Shown here one piece after another: positions 26,352 through 35,871 of a stretch of DNA of 64,000 nucleotides. The notes under the pieces are model-generated. The model saw only the letters and a list, made by a program, of their open reading frames with translations, ran no database searches and was not told where the DNA came from. The position numbers and the translations under genes are program-made. The stretch's first letter is position 1. Each line of letters opens with the position of its first letter. This DNA comes from CBDBON01 sp965208395 (GTDB lineage: Bacteria > Chloroflexota > Dehalococcoidia > Lucifugimonadales > CBDBON01), in NCBI GenBank assembly GCA_965208395.1, contig CBDBON010000003.1, forward strand, positions 1,116,001 to 1,180,000, read 5' to 3'.

Positions 26352-27233
26352 CTAGGATGTCGTCTCGTTCGGAGTGCCCTCTGGGCCTGAGACAGCCTCG
26401 GCCGGGGCGACACGGTTCATCAGCCACCCTTTCTTGACCAGAGCGGCCGCAGCGAACAGGACTGTGGCGACCAGGGCCATGGCGGGGCCGGACGGCAGGT
26501 CGGCGTGAAATGAGAGGTAGAGACCAGCGACCGCCGAAACGCCGCCGACGAGCGCCCCGATGACCATGACATCGACGAACCGCCTTGCGAGCAGGTAGGC
26601 GGTCGCCGCGGGCGTGATAAGCATCGCCATGACGAGGACGATTCCGGCGGCCTGAATGCCTATTACGATAACGAGGGCGAGGAGAGCGAGGAGCACGTAT
26701 TCGACCGCGTTCGTCCTGATTCCTATGACCTCTGCTCCCACCGGGTCGAAGGTGGTATAGACTAGCTGCCGGTGGAAGGCGTAGAGTCCGACCAGCACCA
26801 CCGCCGTGAGTCCGAGCGAGACGAAGACGTCCGTTCGAGAGACTCCGAGCACCTGCCCGAGCAGCAGGTCTTCGATGTTTACGTTGACGTTGGTGGCCCT
26901 CGCGAGCATCACGAGACCGAGCGCGAACATGCCGGCGAAGATGATGCCTATGGACGTGTCCTCGGTTATGCCGGTAAAGCGGCTGACGGAGCCCATCAGC
27001 AGGGCGATCGCTATTCCGGCCGGCACGGCGGCGAAGAAGGGGCTGATCCCCAACAGGAAGGCGACCACCATCCCTGGAAGGACCGAGTGGGCGAGCGCGT
27101 CGCCCATGAACGCGCGCCCGCGGGTGATGACGTATGCGCCGAGTACCGGGCACATGACGCCCACGAGCAGCGAGACGATCAGCGCCCGCACCATGAAGCC
27201 GTACTGGAACGGCTCTATGACGTAATCGATCAC
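26352..27233 (-). CDS. Zn/Mn/Fe-type ABC transporter permease
   Basis: 293 residues with about eight membrane segments of the ZnuB/MntB (ABC-3) family. Typical blocks are MVRALIVSLLVGVMCPVLGAYVITRGRAFMGDALAHSVLPG near residue 14 and VLVMAMLITPAATAYLLARRFVDVMVIGALVGGVSAVAGLYLSFHADLPSGPAMAL near the C-terminus. It imports zinc, manganese or iron with the ATPase encoded 12 bases upstream. No substrate-binding protein gene is nearby. Confidence 0.92.
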   Translation of the reverse strand: MIDYVIEPFQYGFMVRALIVSLLVGVMCPVLGAYVITRGRAFMGDALAHSVLPGMVVAFLLGISPFFAAVPAGIAIALLMGSVSRFTGITEDTSIGIIFAGMFALGLVMLARATNVNVNIEDLLLGQVLGVSRTDVFVSLGLTAVVLVGLYAFHRQLVYTTFDPVGAEVIGIRTNAVEYVLLALLALVIVIGIQAAGIVLVMAMLITPAATAYLLARRFVDVMVIGALVGGVSAVAGLYLSFHADLPSGPAMALVATVLFAAAALVKKGWLMNRVAPAEAVSGPEGTPNETTS

Positions 27234-27245
27234 GACGAGCTCTCT

Positions 27246-27992
27246 CTACGGGTGGTGGTGACGATGAAGAAAGTGCCCGGGATCGAACTCGATACCGTGC
27301 GAGCCGTACAACTCCTCCAGCACCTCTGGGGTGAACACCTCGTCCGGAGGGCCATATGCGCACACGTGGTGGTTGATGCACAGGATCCGGTCAAAGCGCT
27401 GGGCGAGGTTGGTGAGGTCGTGGGTTGCCAGCAGTACGATCTTGCCTTCGTCGCGCAGAGACTGGAGAACCTCCACGATCCCCTCCTGGGCCCCCACGTC
27501 GACACCGCTGAACGCCTCGTCCAGCAGTATGATGCTGGCCTCCTGGGCCAGAGCGCGGGCAATGAATACCCTCTGACGCTGGCCGTCGGACAGCTCCGTC
27601 ACCATGTCCGAGCGGTGCTCCCACAGGCCTACGCGCTCCAGTGATACCCGCACCGTTTCCTTGTCCTGCTTGCCGGGCTGTCTCAACCACGCGATCTTGC
27701 CGCTTCGCCCCATCGTCACGACGTCTAGAACGGTGGCCGGGAAGACCCAGTTGATGCTGTCGCGCTGAGGGACGTACGCCAGCGCACCCTTCCGGGCCGC
27801 CGCGCCGCGGAGCGAGATCGTGCCTTTCGCAGTCGACAGGATCCCGGCGATGGAGTCGAACAGGGTACTCTTGCCCGCTCCGTTCGGCCCCAGAACGCCC
27901 ATCAGGGTACCCTTGTCCACCTCAAAGCTGACGTCGGTCAGCACGGTGTGTCCGCCGCGCTTGACGGTCACGTCCTTGACCGTTATTCCCAT
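27246..27992 (-). CDS. Zn/Mn/Fe-type ABC transporter ATP-binding protein
   Basis: 248 residues. Walker A GPNGAGKST is near residue 35, the YVPQRDSINWVFPATVLDVVTMGR block is characteristic of the metal-importer subfamily, and Walker B is IILLDEAFSGVD. The signature is LSDGQ rather than LSGGQ, a change seen in part of this subfamily. The C-terminus ends in HFLHRHHHP, which could bind metal. It starts the two-gene unit with the permease; the region upstream holds a weak Fur-like palindrome. Confidence 0.92.
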   Translation of the reverse strand: MGITVKDVTVKRGGHTVLTDVSFEVDKGTLMGVLGPNGAGKSTLFDSIAGILSTAKGTISLRGAAARKGALAYVPQRDSINWVFPATVLDVVTMGRSGKIAWLRQPGKQDKETVRVSLERVGLWEHRSDMVTELSDGQRQRVFIARALAQEASIILLDEAFSGVDVGAQEGIVEVLQSLRDEGKIVLLATHDLTNLAQRFDRILCINHHVCAYGPPDEVFTPEVLEELYGSHGIEFDPGHFLHRHHHP

Positions 27993-28448
27993 TTCAGGAG
28001 CCGTCGTTATCAGATCGTATTTTCCGTGTCGTTGGCACCGATCTCCCTAAGCCGTTGAAGTGGTGACGGCGCCGCTACATCAGAGCCTCGACTATGCATC
28101 AAAGGCGCGGTGTGCCGACTATCTCGGCTGCCAAAGGTCACAGGAGGAAGGACAGATGGGAACGGGTTGAGGCCACAGATATGAGAATCAGTATCAATGC
28201 TGGGCCGCTCGTTATGGGACGTTAAGTTTGAGCACCGGCAGATTATCAGCTAGCGGGAGTAGTGTCAAACGGAACTGGCACGGCGTATCAACGGATCAAG
28301 GCGCAGCACTCCGTCCATCGAATCGGTGTGGGGGACGAAAGGGCCTACGGCCAGCCTTCCCTAAGACGGGCCAGCCGAGGTCGAAAGATTACGCCGGAGA
28401 CATCATCGGGAACGACGAGTCCGGAACGGCGTGTTCCGTCTGCGGCAC
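27993..28448. other. intergenic region with a possible metal-regulator operator
   Basis: These 456 bases lie between the metal ABC genes and arsM. No gene was recognised; a short frame on the minus strand at 28,345-28,605 overlaps arsM and looks accidental. At 28,182-28,196 the sequence TGAGAATCAGTATCA is an imperfect inverted repeat in the style of Fur/Zur boxes, about 190 bases before the ATPase start. The operator call is weak. Confidence 0.25.
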
Positions 28449-29222
28449 TCAGGCGGGCTTGACTGCCAGGATATTCATGCTGTGGATGTTCGAGCGCCAC
28501 CCTACGTCGCTCCACGGAGCCGACGAAACTACCTGAACTTGGGTGAACCCGACGGATACAATCCGTCCGAGGTAAACGTTCTTCATCTCGGTCCCGGCCA
28601 GACAAGACACCCAGTTTGCGGTGTCCTCTGCCTCGTTCTGCGGTATCTCATCGATCTTGACCAGGTCGGAGACCATCAATCTGCCTCCGGGCCTGAGGAT
28701 CCGGTAGGCTTCGCGGAACACCAGGTCCTTGTCCGGGGCCAGATTTATCACGCAGTTGGAGATGACGGCATCCGCCGTCCCGTCTTCGAGCGGCGTGGCC
28801 TCTATTTCTGCGAGATGGAACTCGACGTTGCTGAGTCCGAGCCGGTCGGCGTTGCTCCTGGCGAGCTCGATCATGTCACCGGTCATGTCTATACCCACCA
28901 CTCGGCCCTGCATTCCGACTGCTCTCGCTGCGATGAAGCAGTCGATGCCACCGCCGCTGCCAAAATCCACAACCGTCTCCCCAGGACGAAGCGTTCCAAT
29001 TGCGTGGGGATTGCCGCAGCCTGCGGATGCGGCAAGAGCTTCCGCTGGCAGCTCTCTGGTCTGCTCCGAGGGGTAGAGCGATAGAGTGACATCCAGGCTC
29101 GAGCCGTCATCTGAGCAACAGTCAGTGGCACAGCAATCGGAACCCGAGGAGGACTGCCTTGCCAACTCTCCGTACCTCTCGCGTACGGCTTCCCTGATCT
29201 GAACATCACCTGGCAGTGCCAT
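28449..29222 (-). CDS. arsM: arsenite S-adenosylmethionine methyltransferase
   Basis: 257 residues from ATG 29222, with GGGGAG upstream. The N-terminus carries a Cys-rich DCCATDCC, then the ArsM hallmark AASAGCGNPHAIGTLRPGETVVDFGSGGGIDCFIAA, SNCVINLAPDK and WVSCLAG, giving the three cysteines that bind As(III). SAM motif I is VVDFGSGGG. It methylates arsenite to volatile or less retained species. No arsR gene was seen next to it. Confidence 0.93.
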   Translation of the reverse strand: MALPGDVQIREAVRERYGELARQSSSGSDCCATDCCSDDGSSLDVTLSLYPSEQTRELPAEALAASAGCGNPHAIGTLRPGETVVDFGSGGGIDCFIAARAVGMQGRVVGIDMTGDMIELARSNADRLGLSNVEFHLAEIEATPLEDGTADAVISNCVINLAPDKDLVFREAYRILRPGGRLMVSDLVKIDEIPQNEAEDTANWVSCLAGTEMKNVYLGRIVSVGFTQVQVVSSAPWSDVGWRSNIHSMNILAVKPA

Positions 29223-29466
29223 TGCAGTCGCTCCCCTTAGTATCTTCAAGCCAGGTCAGCCTAGCATAAAGTGAGGGATAATGGCTTCACCCTTCGCACT
29301 AACACACGGTGAGCTGATACTCTGCCCTCCATGATCGTCTCGACGAGTTGGCATTTAGGTCGACGACGGGTATCCTCGTACGTGAGGAGGAAACTTGGCA
29401 TAGTGCCGATTGGGGTGAGTGGACTGCCTTTGGGTCTATGCCGGAATAGTGGATGAAGGGGGAGCG

Positions 29467-30237
29467 ATGAGGATCCTGGTCGTCAACCCATTCGGAGATA
29501 CGGAGTTTCACGGCGAGGAGAACCTGTCGCGGATCGCGCGGGACGACACCGAGTTCTCCATCGTCAACATCGCGGACATGTATCCGCTGCGAAACAACCA
29601 GTGGCTCTACTTCAGGTACATGTGCACCGACGGGACGCTGGAGAAGGTCATGTGGGCTGAGAGACAAAGCTACGACGCGGTGTTCATCTCCTGCAACCTA
29701 GACATCGGCCTCCACGAGGCGAGGCAGCTCGTGGACATACCAGTGACGGCGACACTGGAGTCGGCGGCTCTGGTTTCTCACATGATGGGCGCGTCCTTCT
29801 CGCTTGTAACCGTCGATCACCAGAACGGCAAGATACAGGAGTCCCTGCTGGAAACATATGGGCTGCACGACCATTTCGTGTCACAGCGGCCGTTCGACAT
29901 TGACGCCAACGACCTCTACCCGGACCGGACCCCGCCCGGCGAGGTTATCGAGGCCGTGGTGGACGCCGCGAGGCGTTGTGTGGACGAGGACGGCGCTGAG
30001 GTGGTGGTGCCAGGTTGCACGCTGGCCGGCTCCGTACTCACTCACGACGTGCCGGACGTCGAGAAGGTGATTGGCGCGCCCGTTTTGGACGGCATGGTGA
30101 CCGGCTTCAAGATGGCGGAGATGATGGCGGACTTGAGGGCTGCAGGCATACCCACGGTGAGCCGCAGAGGCTGGTTCGAGAAGCCGCCCGAGGCGGACAT
30201 GGAGACCCTGCGTAGATTTCACGGACGACCGGGCTGA
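29467..30237 (+). CDS. Asp/Glu/hydantoin racemase family protein
   Basis: 256 residues from ATG 29467 after GGGGGAG. MRILVVNPFGDTEF opens the fold; the two catalytic cysteines are in VFISCNLDIGLHEAR near residue 76 and VVVPGCTLAG near 185. Family members racemise amino acids, hydantoins or maleate without cofactor. The substrate is unknown. It lies about 100 bases before an aminotransferase gene, so amino-acid metabolism is a reasonable guess. Confidence 0.85.
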   Translation: MRILVVNPFGDTEFHGEENLSRIARDDTEFSIVNIADMYPLRNNQWLYFRYMCTDGTLEKVMWAERQSYDAVFISCNLDIGLHEARQLVDIPVTATLESAALVSHMMGASFSLVTVDHQNGKIQESLLETYGLHDHFVSQRPFDIDANDLYPDRTPPGEVIEAVVDAARRCVDEDGAEVVVPGCTLAGSVLTHDVPDVEKVIGAPVLDGMVTGFKMAEMMADLRAAGIPTVSRRGWFEKPPEADMETLRRFHGRPG

Positions 30238-30341
30238 GAGACTGCCCGCAGAGGATCCTGATGCGAAAAACGGCAGTGGTGGCTGCCTTAATGCGGTGGC
30301 TCACCTGCAGGGAATCGGACTGAAGGGACGGAGGATTGGAA

Positions 30342-31286
30342 TTGGCTGAGCGTCTGGATTACCTGGTTATGGACGGCGAGGTCGTCCGGTACGACCAAGC
30401 CGTCCTTCACATAGGCACTCCCGCGGTCCGATACGGCGCCACGGCCTTCGAAGGCGTGCGAGCCTACTGGAACGACGAAGATGGGGAGTTGTACCTGTTC
30501 CGCGCCCGGGAGCACGTCTCTCGTCTCCTCCAATCGGCCAGGCTTATGGGTATGGGCCCAATCGACTATGACGTGGGGGACGTGATTGAGCTGATGATCG
30601 ACCTGCTGAAGGCCAATGACGTGCGGCAGGGCGTACACCTGAGGCCCAGCCTGTTCGTGGCAGGAGAGGGCTCGATACAGGCGCGGGGCCCAGTCGCGCT
30701 GGGAATCATAGCCGTACCCGCCGGAACCGTCCTCGACACGGGCGGTTGGGACAGGCGACCGTTCCGTCTCGCGGTTTCGTCGTGGCGGAGAATCGAGGAC
30801 AACACCACCCCTCCAAGAATAAAGTGCGCCGCCAACTACCAGAACGCCCGGCTTGCCCTGCTCCAGGCGGAGACTGACGGCTACGACGGTGCGTTGATGC
30901 TGGACTCCAGGGGCCATGTGACCGAGGAGGCTCGCGCGTGTGTCTTTGCCGTGCGCGGCGTCGATGTAGTGACGCCGCCCGTGACCAGTGACATCCTTGA
31001 GAGCATCACGCGGGAAACGGTGATCAGTCTCCTTCGCGAGGTTCACGGGACCCAAGTGGTGGAGAGGGATATCGACCGGACCGAGTTGTACGTTGCCGAC
31101 GAAGTATTCCTGTGCGGCACTGCTCTGGGCGTAACGCCTGTCGGTTCAGTGGACCGGTTCGACGTGGGGCGCGGCGCTCCCGGCCCCATTACCTCGGCTG
31201 TGAACAGGACCTACGTCGACGCTGCTTCCGGCCGGGACGAGAGCCGCTCCGAATGGCTTACGCCGGTATACGGAAGAGGAAGATAG
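30342..31286 (+). CDS. branched-chain amino-acid aminotransferase-like (class IV PLP enzyme)
   Basis: 314 residues from TTG 30342, 7 bases after GGAGG at 30,330-30,334. The fold type IV pattern is clear: VRYGATAFEGVRAYW near residue 30, LRPSLFVAGEG, the PLP lysine in PRIKCAANYQNARLALLQAETDGYDGALMLDSRGHVTEEARACVF, and SITRETVISLL. It is closest to IlvE. The usual GxNxF after the lysine region is replaced by ARACVF, so its specificity may differ from standard leucine/isoleucine/valine transamination. Confidence 0.88.
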   Translation: MAERLDYLVMDGEVVRYDQAVLHIGTPAVRYGATAFEGVRAYWNDEDGELYLFRAREHVSRLLQSARLMGMGPIDYDVGDVIELMIDLLKANDVRQGVHLRPSLFVAGEGSIQARGPVALGIIAVPAGTVLDTGGWDRRPFRLAVSSWRRIEDNTTPPRIKCAANYQNARLALLQAETDGYDGALMLDSRGHVTEEARACVFAVRGVDVVTPPVTSDILESITRETVISLLREVHGTQVVERDIDRTELYVADEVFLCGTALGVTPVGSVDRFDVGRGAPGPITSAVNRTYVDAASGRDESRSEWLTPVYGRGR

Positions 31287-31396
31287 AGCCTGGCGTCGTC
31301 GAGTCGACCTCGTCTCGGGCTTGCCTGTAAGGTGCAGAGTTCCCGGCGGGCATCCACAGGTTGCTAGGTGAGACGATCACGTCAGGGACGTTCATC

Positions 31397-32749
31397 CTAC
31401 CCCAAACCGCTGCGTGCCCCGACGAAGCGCAGGAACAGATACCCCGCTGCGCCCGCAAGCAGAGACCCGCCGAATACCCCGATTTTCGCCTGGTCGACGA
31501 GCGCGGAGTCCTGGAAGGCTAATCCGGACACGAAAATCGAGACAGTGAAGCCGATGCCGCCAAGCAGGGCAACCCCGAGCACATGGCTCCAGGTGACGTA
31601 GGAGGGCAGCCGACCGAGGCCCAGGCGCACAGTCAGCCACGTCATCGTGAAGATGCCGAGAGCGTTGCCCAGCGGAAGGGCCGCCAAGATGCCCAATGTG
31701 ATGGGACTTGCGGCAGCTTCCGTCAGGGAGTCCCATGAGATGACGATCCCTGCGTTGGCCAGGGCGAATATGGGGAGGACCACGAAGCTCGTCCAGGGAT
31801 GGATAACCCTCTCCAGACGCTCCATGGGTCCTTCGGTGCCCTGGCTCAGCTTCTCAACTTCCGCGACTATGCTCTCAGCCTTCTCTTCGTCACCCTTCTC
31901 CATCGCCAACTCGAAGTCGTGGAGGAGGTCCTCCACCGCATTCTTATAGTCCTTGCGATGGAGATACGGCCTGGCTGGAGTAAGTACGGATATCAGGACG
32001 CCGGCCACTGTCGCATGTATCCCGGACTCCAGGAAGAACTGCCACATAACCACGCTTAAGATGAGGTAGAAGCCCAGAGAGCGAATCCCGATGCGGATGC
32101 ACGCGGCGATGACAACAAACACTCCCAGTGCCAGTCCGAGGTCCATCCACTGGATGGACTCTGTGTAGAAGACGGCGATCACGGCGATGGCTCCGAGATC
32201 GTCGACGACGGCCAGTCCTAGCAGGAAAATCCTCAATTGGGCTGGCAGCCTCCGGCCTAACAGGGCGAGCGCGCCCAGAGCAAACGCGATGTCTGTCGCT
32301 ATTGGGATACCCCATCCCACAGCGGTCCCTCCGGAGCTGTTGAACGCGAGGTAGATCAACGCGGGCGCTACCATTCCGCCTAACGCCGCCATTGCCGGGA
32401 GGACGGCCCTTCTGAAGCTGGACAACTCGCCATGGAGCAGCTCACGCTTGATCTCGAGCCCGACTACGAAGAAGAAGACTGCCATGAGTCCGTCGTTGAC
32501 GATGTGCTCGAGGTCCTCAGAGATGGCGAATATATATATGTCGAAAGAGATTGTGGTGTGCCAGAAGCTGGCGTACGAGTCGGACCAAGGGGAGTTCGCC
32601 CAGCCAAGCGCGCTCGCTGCCGCGAGGAGGAGGACGATTGCGCCGACCTCCTCCGTGTGGATGAAGGTTTGAACGGGATTCTGGATCGCCTTCACGAAGA
32701 AAGGCTGTCTGCGCACTCCCCCAGATTCTTCGCCCTGCTTGTGCTTCAT
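31397..32749 (-). CDS. nhaA: Na+/H+ antiporter NhaA
   Basis: 450 residues. Family marks are LMAVFFFVVGLEIKRELLHGELS, GWGIPIATDIAFALGALALLG and the ion-binding pair in LLGLAVVDDLGAIAVIAVFYT. An acidic cytoplasmic loop of about 60 residues (DFELAMEKGDEEKAESIVAEVEKL) extends the protein beyond the E. coli length. It exchanges sodium for protons for pH and salt control. It is convergent with the aminotransferase gene. Confidence 0.96.
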   Translation of the reverse strand: MKHKQGEESGGVRRQPFFVKAIQNPVQTFIHTEEVGAIVLLLAAASALGWANSPWSDSYASFWHTTISFDIYIFAISEDLEHIVNDGLMAVFFFVVGLEIKRELLHGELSSFRRAVLPAMAALGGMVAPALIYLAFNSSGGTAVGWGIPIATDIAFALGALALLGRRLPAQLRIFLLGLAVVDDLGAIAVIAVFYTESIQWMDLGLALGVFVVIAACIRIGIRSLGFYLILSVVMWQFFLESGIHATVAGVLISVLTPARPYLHRKDYKNAVEDLLHDFELAMEKGDEEKAESIVAEVEKLSQGTEGPMERLERVIHPWTSFVVLPIFALANAGIVISWDSLTEAAASPITLGILAALPLGNALGIFTMTWLTVRLGLGRLPSYVTWSHVLGVALLGGIGFTVSIFVSGLAFQDSALVDQAKIGVFGGSLLAGAAGYLFLRFVGARSGLG

Positions 32750-33048
32750 CTCCGGAATCTTACCGGCGTCTTGCGAATGGAGCCCTTCATAGCCGCATCT
32801 CTATGGACATTTTACGGAAGTGCAGGTCATGGCGACCACCCAGACTGGGGCCTAGGCTCCTGGGCAGGTGGTGTCATAAGTGGGTTGGAGCATTCTAACC
32901 TGTCCGAGACTCCGTTGACACTGGACGGTTGGACTATTTAGCCTATACCTCGCTCGCACGATCGTGCGTCTCGTCTCCTGAGACAATGCCGGGGCCATCC
33001 CGAACCTGAACGGTGAGGAGCTACAGGGCGTTTTCGCATCTTGCTAGC

Positions 33049-33177
33049 ATGAACGCGTTCCTGATGTGGTTCGGAGATTCGTCGCCGGACGCCGTGCGGC
33101 CCGCCGTGATTCCAGCTTTACAGGGCCGCCGTGATCGAGTAGCTGTGATGTCTGACGGGTTGCGGATTCCTAAGTAG
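33049..33177 (+). CDS. possible 42-residue leader ORF before the cation antiporter
   Basis: ATG 33049 opens a frame of 42 codons (MNAFLMWFGDSSPDAV...) that stops 6 bases before the antiporter start. The region is otherwise non-coding. No good ribosome site precedes it and no family is recognised, so it may be accidental. Confidence 0.2.
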   Translation: MNAFLMWFGDSSPDAVRPAVIPALQGRRDRVAVMSDGLRIPK

Positions 33178-33183
33178 GACCCT

Positions 33184-34206
33184 ATGTCCCTGGCACTGCT
33201 CTGGCTCCAGCTTGGAGCGCTGGCCGCGATCATACTGGTCGCGTCTCACTTCCTGGCCCGCTCCGCCGACATTGTCGCGGAGAAGACCGGACTTGGCCGC
33301 TCGTTCGTGGGCGTGGTAATGCTGGCTACCGCCACGTCGCTTCCGGAGATGGGCACCGGCATAAGCGCCATCGTCCTTGTGGACGCGCCGGACTTGGCGG
33401 CAGGGGACGCCTTCGGCAGCAACCTCTTCAACCTAATGATCATCGGGCTGGTGGCCGATCTCTACTGGCGCAATGGACCGGTGCTGACCGCAGTCAAGTT
33501 CACCTCCGCCGTCGTGGCGGCTCTGGGCGCCGGACTGATCGCCTTGGCCATCGCGGCAATCTATATCCACCATGCAACATCCGTCGCCTCCACCTGGTAC
33601 CTAAGTCCCTTGTCCGCACTGATGATCGTGGGCTTCTTCGCCGCAATGCTCCTAATCTACAGGCATGAGAAAGGAACCGACGCATCTGCGGATATTGGAG
33701 AGGAACCCCGGGCCAGCTACGCCGATCAGAGTTTGCGCAGGGCTTTTGGAATCTACTTTGCTTCCGCGGCTGTTGTGGTGGCATCAGCTGTGTGGCTGGC
33801 GATGATAGGCGAGCATATTGCCAAAGAGATGGGCTGGGAAGCGAGCTTCATGGGGACGCAATTCCTTGCCTTGAGTACGTCGCTCCCTGAAATCGCCACA
33901 TCGTTTGCCGCCCTGCGGCTCAACGCGCCGAACCTCGCCATCACGAACGTGCTGGGCAGCAATGTGTTTAACATGGGCTTCGTTCTCTTCGTCGACGATC
34001 TGGTCTACTCCCAGGGCGCCTTATGGGCGGCCGTGTCCCAAGTGCACATTCTAACCGGCCTGGTTGCCGTACTCATGTCGGTCGTCGTGATTGTCGGCGT
34101 GCTGAATCGGCCGAGGTCGAGGATGAGGCTGGGGTGGACACCCGAAGGTGGCATGCTTGTTGTTGCGTACGTTGCCGCGAACGTACTCGTCTTCGTCTTG
34201 GCATAG
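33184..34206 (+). CDS. Ca2+:cation antiporter (CaCA) family protein
   Basis: 340 residues, two homologous membrane halves. The alpha-repeats read GVVMLATATSLPEMGTGISAIVLVDAPDLAAGDAFGSNLFNLMI in the first half and GTQFLALSTSLPEIATSFAALRLNAPNLAITNVLGSNVFNMGFV in the second, each with the ion-binding glutamate and the GSN motif. It exchanges sodium or protons for calcium. It is the last chromosomal gene before the tRNA and integrase. Confidence 0.93.
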   Translation: MSLALLWLQLGALAAIILVASHFLARSADIVAEKTGLGRSFVGVVMLATATSLPEMGTGISAIVLVDAPDLAAGDAFGSNLFNLMIIGLVADLYWRNGPVLTAVKFTSAVVAALGAGLIALAIAAIYIHHATSVASTWYLSPLSALMIVGFFAAMLLIYRHEKGTDASADIGEEPRASYADQSLRRAFGIYFASAAVVVASAVWLAMIGEHIAKEMGWEASFMGTQFLALSTSLPEIATSFAALRLNAPNLAITNVLGSNVFNMGFVLFVDDLVYSQGALWAAVSQVHILTGLVAVLMSVVVIVGVLNRPRSRMRLGWTPEGGMLVVAYVAANVLVFVLA

Positions 34207-34457
34207 GCTGCGATTCCTGCGGCGCAGAGACAGGCCAGTAGACCTCCGGCCGTGAAGGCGGTGAGAGCGGCGGGGCTGGCAGCGAGGAGGGAAGTGGCGC
34301 CAACCTGGCGCCGGACGGGACCTTCGACATGGTTCGCGGCGCTGCCCGGCTGGTCCAAACTGTCCCATATGTACTGAACGAGTACAACTCGTTGCCGCTG
34401 TACACCAGCTTTGCTATAGTTTAGCCGCGCATCACCTTCCCACCTGTTGCGCTTCGT

Positions 34458-34533
34458 GGGGCTGTAGCTCATCTGGGAGAGCGCTTCAATGGCATTGAAG
34501 AGGTAGGGGGTTCGAGTCCCCCCAGCTCCACCA
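34458..34533 (+). tRNA. tRNA-Ala (anticodon GGC), CCA encoded
   Basis: The acceptor stem GGGGCTG (34,458-34,464) pairs with CAGCTCC (34,523-34,529); the D arm is TAGCTCATCTGGGAGAGC and the anticodon arm is CTTCA-ATGGCAT-TGAAG with GGC. The T arm GGGGG-TTCGAGT-CCCCC is perfect, followed by discriminator A and CCA. The integrase gene 190 bases downstream makes its 3' end the probable attachment site. Confidence 0.97.
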
Positions 34534-34681
34534 CTAACACCCTTTCTCCCCCTTTCCCACCCCGCCTCTTCGCGGCTCATCTTGGCTTTGTTTGTAGCTA
34601 AATCTAGTAAAATTTGTGCCTTTTCTCTCGGTCGAGGCATCCTTGGCGATCTCCCGCAATCCCTTGTTATCTCGCCGCAAG

Positions 34682-34701
34682 TGTGGTAATTTTTGTGGTA
34701 A
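34682..34701. repeat. direct repeat TGTGGTAA upstream of the integrase
   Basis: TGTGGTAA occurs at 34,682-34,689 and 34,694-34,701, 12 bases apart, just before the integrase ribosome site. Paired short repeats at this place may be an integrase arm site or operator. Confidence 0.4.
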
Positions 34702-34722
34702 CAGATTGAGGAGGTCAGAAGC

Positions 34723-35871
34723 TTGAAGCTATCGGCTCCAAGGGTGAAGGCGCTGACGGCCCCCGGGCGTTACTCGGACGGCGACGGCCTGCATCTGTTC
34801 ATTACCAAGAAGGGCCGCAAGAGCTGGGTCCAGAGGATAACCGTAGACGGTCGAAGGCGAGACATCGGACTGGGCGGCTATCCGAGCGTCTCGCTGGCCC
34901 AGGCGAGGAAGCGCGCATCGGACAACCGCGAGACGATTGGAAACGGGAAGGACCCGGTAGCGGAGAAGCGTAAGCCCGAGGTGCCCACCTTCAGCAAGGC
35001 CGCCTATACCGTCCACGAAGCCAACAAACCTCGTTGGCGGAACGGGAGCCACACGACAGCGTGGATTCAGACCCTCGAACGCCACGCCTTTCCCAAGATC
35101 GGCAACAGCCCCATCGATAAGATAGGACGCACCGACGTGTTAGCCGTCCTTACCCCCATATGGTCGACGCGCCCTGAGACCGCCCGGCGTGTGCGCCAGA
35201 GGATGCGAACGATATTCAAGTGGGCTATGGCGAACGAACTGACTGAGACGAACCCGGCGGGGGAAGCCATAGACGGAGCATTGCCGTCAATGCCCAAGGT
35301 CAAGGCGCATCTCCGGGCGCTTCCTTACCAGGAGGTGGGCTCGGCTCTCAGGACCGTCGACGCGTCCCAGACATCCCTGGCCTCGAAACACTGTCTAAAG
35401 CTCCTGGTATTGACGGCGGCCCGCTCCGGTGAGGCGAGGGGAGCCACCTGGGACGAAATAGATCTTGCGGGTGCAACGTGGACGATACCAGGCTCACGCA
35501 TGAAGGCGGGCGTAGAGCATCGGGTACCACTGAGCGACCAGGCCCTCGAGATGTTGACACTGGCGCATCAACTCGAAGACGGATCCGGGCTCTGCTTTCC
35601 GTCCCCTTTGCGACCTGGCAGGATGCTGAGCGACATGACCTTGACGAAGATACTACGCAAGTCCGGCCTCGCGGACCGGGCCACGGTTCACGGATTCCGA
35701 ACATCCTTCAAGACTTGGACCATGGAACAGACGGATGCGCCTTGGGCAGTCGGGGAGGCGGCACTGGCTCATCAGCTTGGCGGCAGTGTCGAGCAAGCAT
35801 ATGCCCGGTCCGACCTATTCGATCGGCGCCGTGTGCTCATGCAGCGGTGGGCGGACTACCTCACAGCCTGA
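34723..35871 (+). CDS. int: tyrosine recombinase (P4-type integrase, DUF4102 arm-binding domain)
   Basis: 382 residues. Residues 1-85 form the arm-binding domain (YSDGDGLHLFITKKGRKSWVQRITVDGRRRDIGLGGYPSVSLAQAR), then a SAM-like core-binding domain and the catalytic domain. Catalytic residues seen are R in TAARSGEARG, H in EHRVPL, HxxR in VHGFRTSF, H in ALAHQLGG and Y in AYARSDLFDRR. It integrates and excises DNA at the neighbouring tRNA-Ala. TTG 34723 follows GAGGAGG. It seems intact. Confidence 0.95.
   Translation: MKLSAPRVKALTAPGRYSDGDGLHLFITKKGRKSWVQRITVDGRRRDIGLGGYPSVSLAQARKRASDNRETIGNGKDPVAEKRKPEVPTFSKAAYTVHEANKPRWRNGSHTTAWIQTLERHAFPKIGNSPIDKIGRTDVLAVLTPIWSTRPETARRVRQRMRTIFKWAMANELTETNPAGEAIDGALPSMPKVKAHLRALPYQEVGSALRTVDASQTSLASKHCLKLLVLTAARSGEARGATWDEIDLAGATWTIPGSRMKAGVEHRVPLSDQALEMLTLAHQLEDGSGLCFPSPLRPGRMLSDMTLTKILRKSGLADRATVHGFRTSFKTWTMEQTDAPWAVGEAALAHQLGGSVEQAYARSDLFDRRRVLMQRWADYLTA

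Noticed and set aside
26311..27381. 356-codon Arg-rich minus-strand frame
   Set aside because: Alternative frame over the metal permease; extreme Arg/Gly/Pro bias marks it as a shadow.
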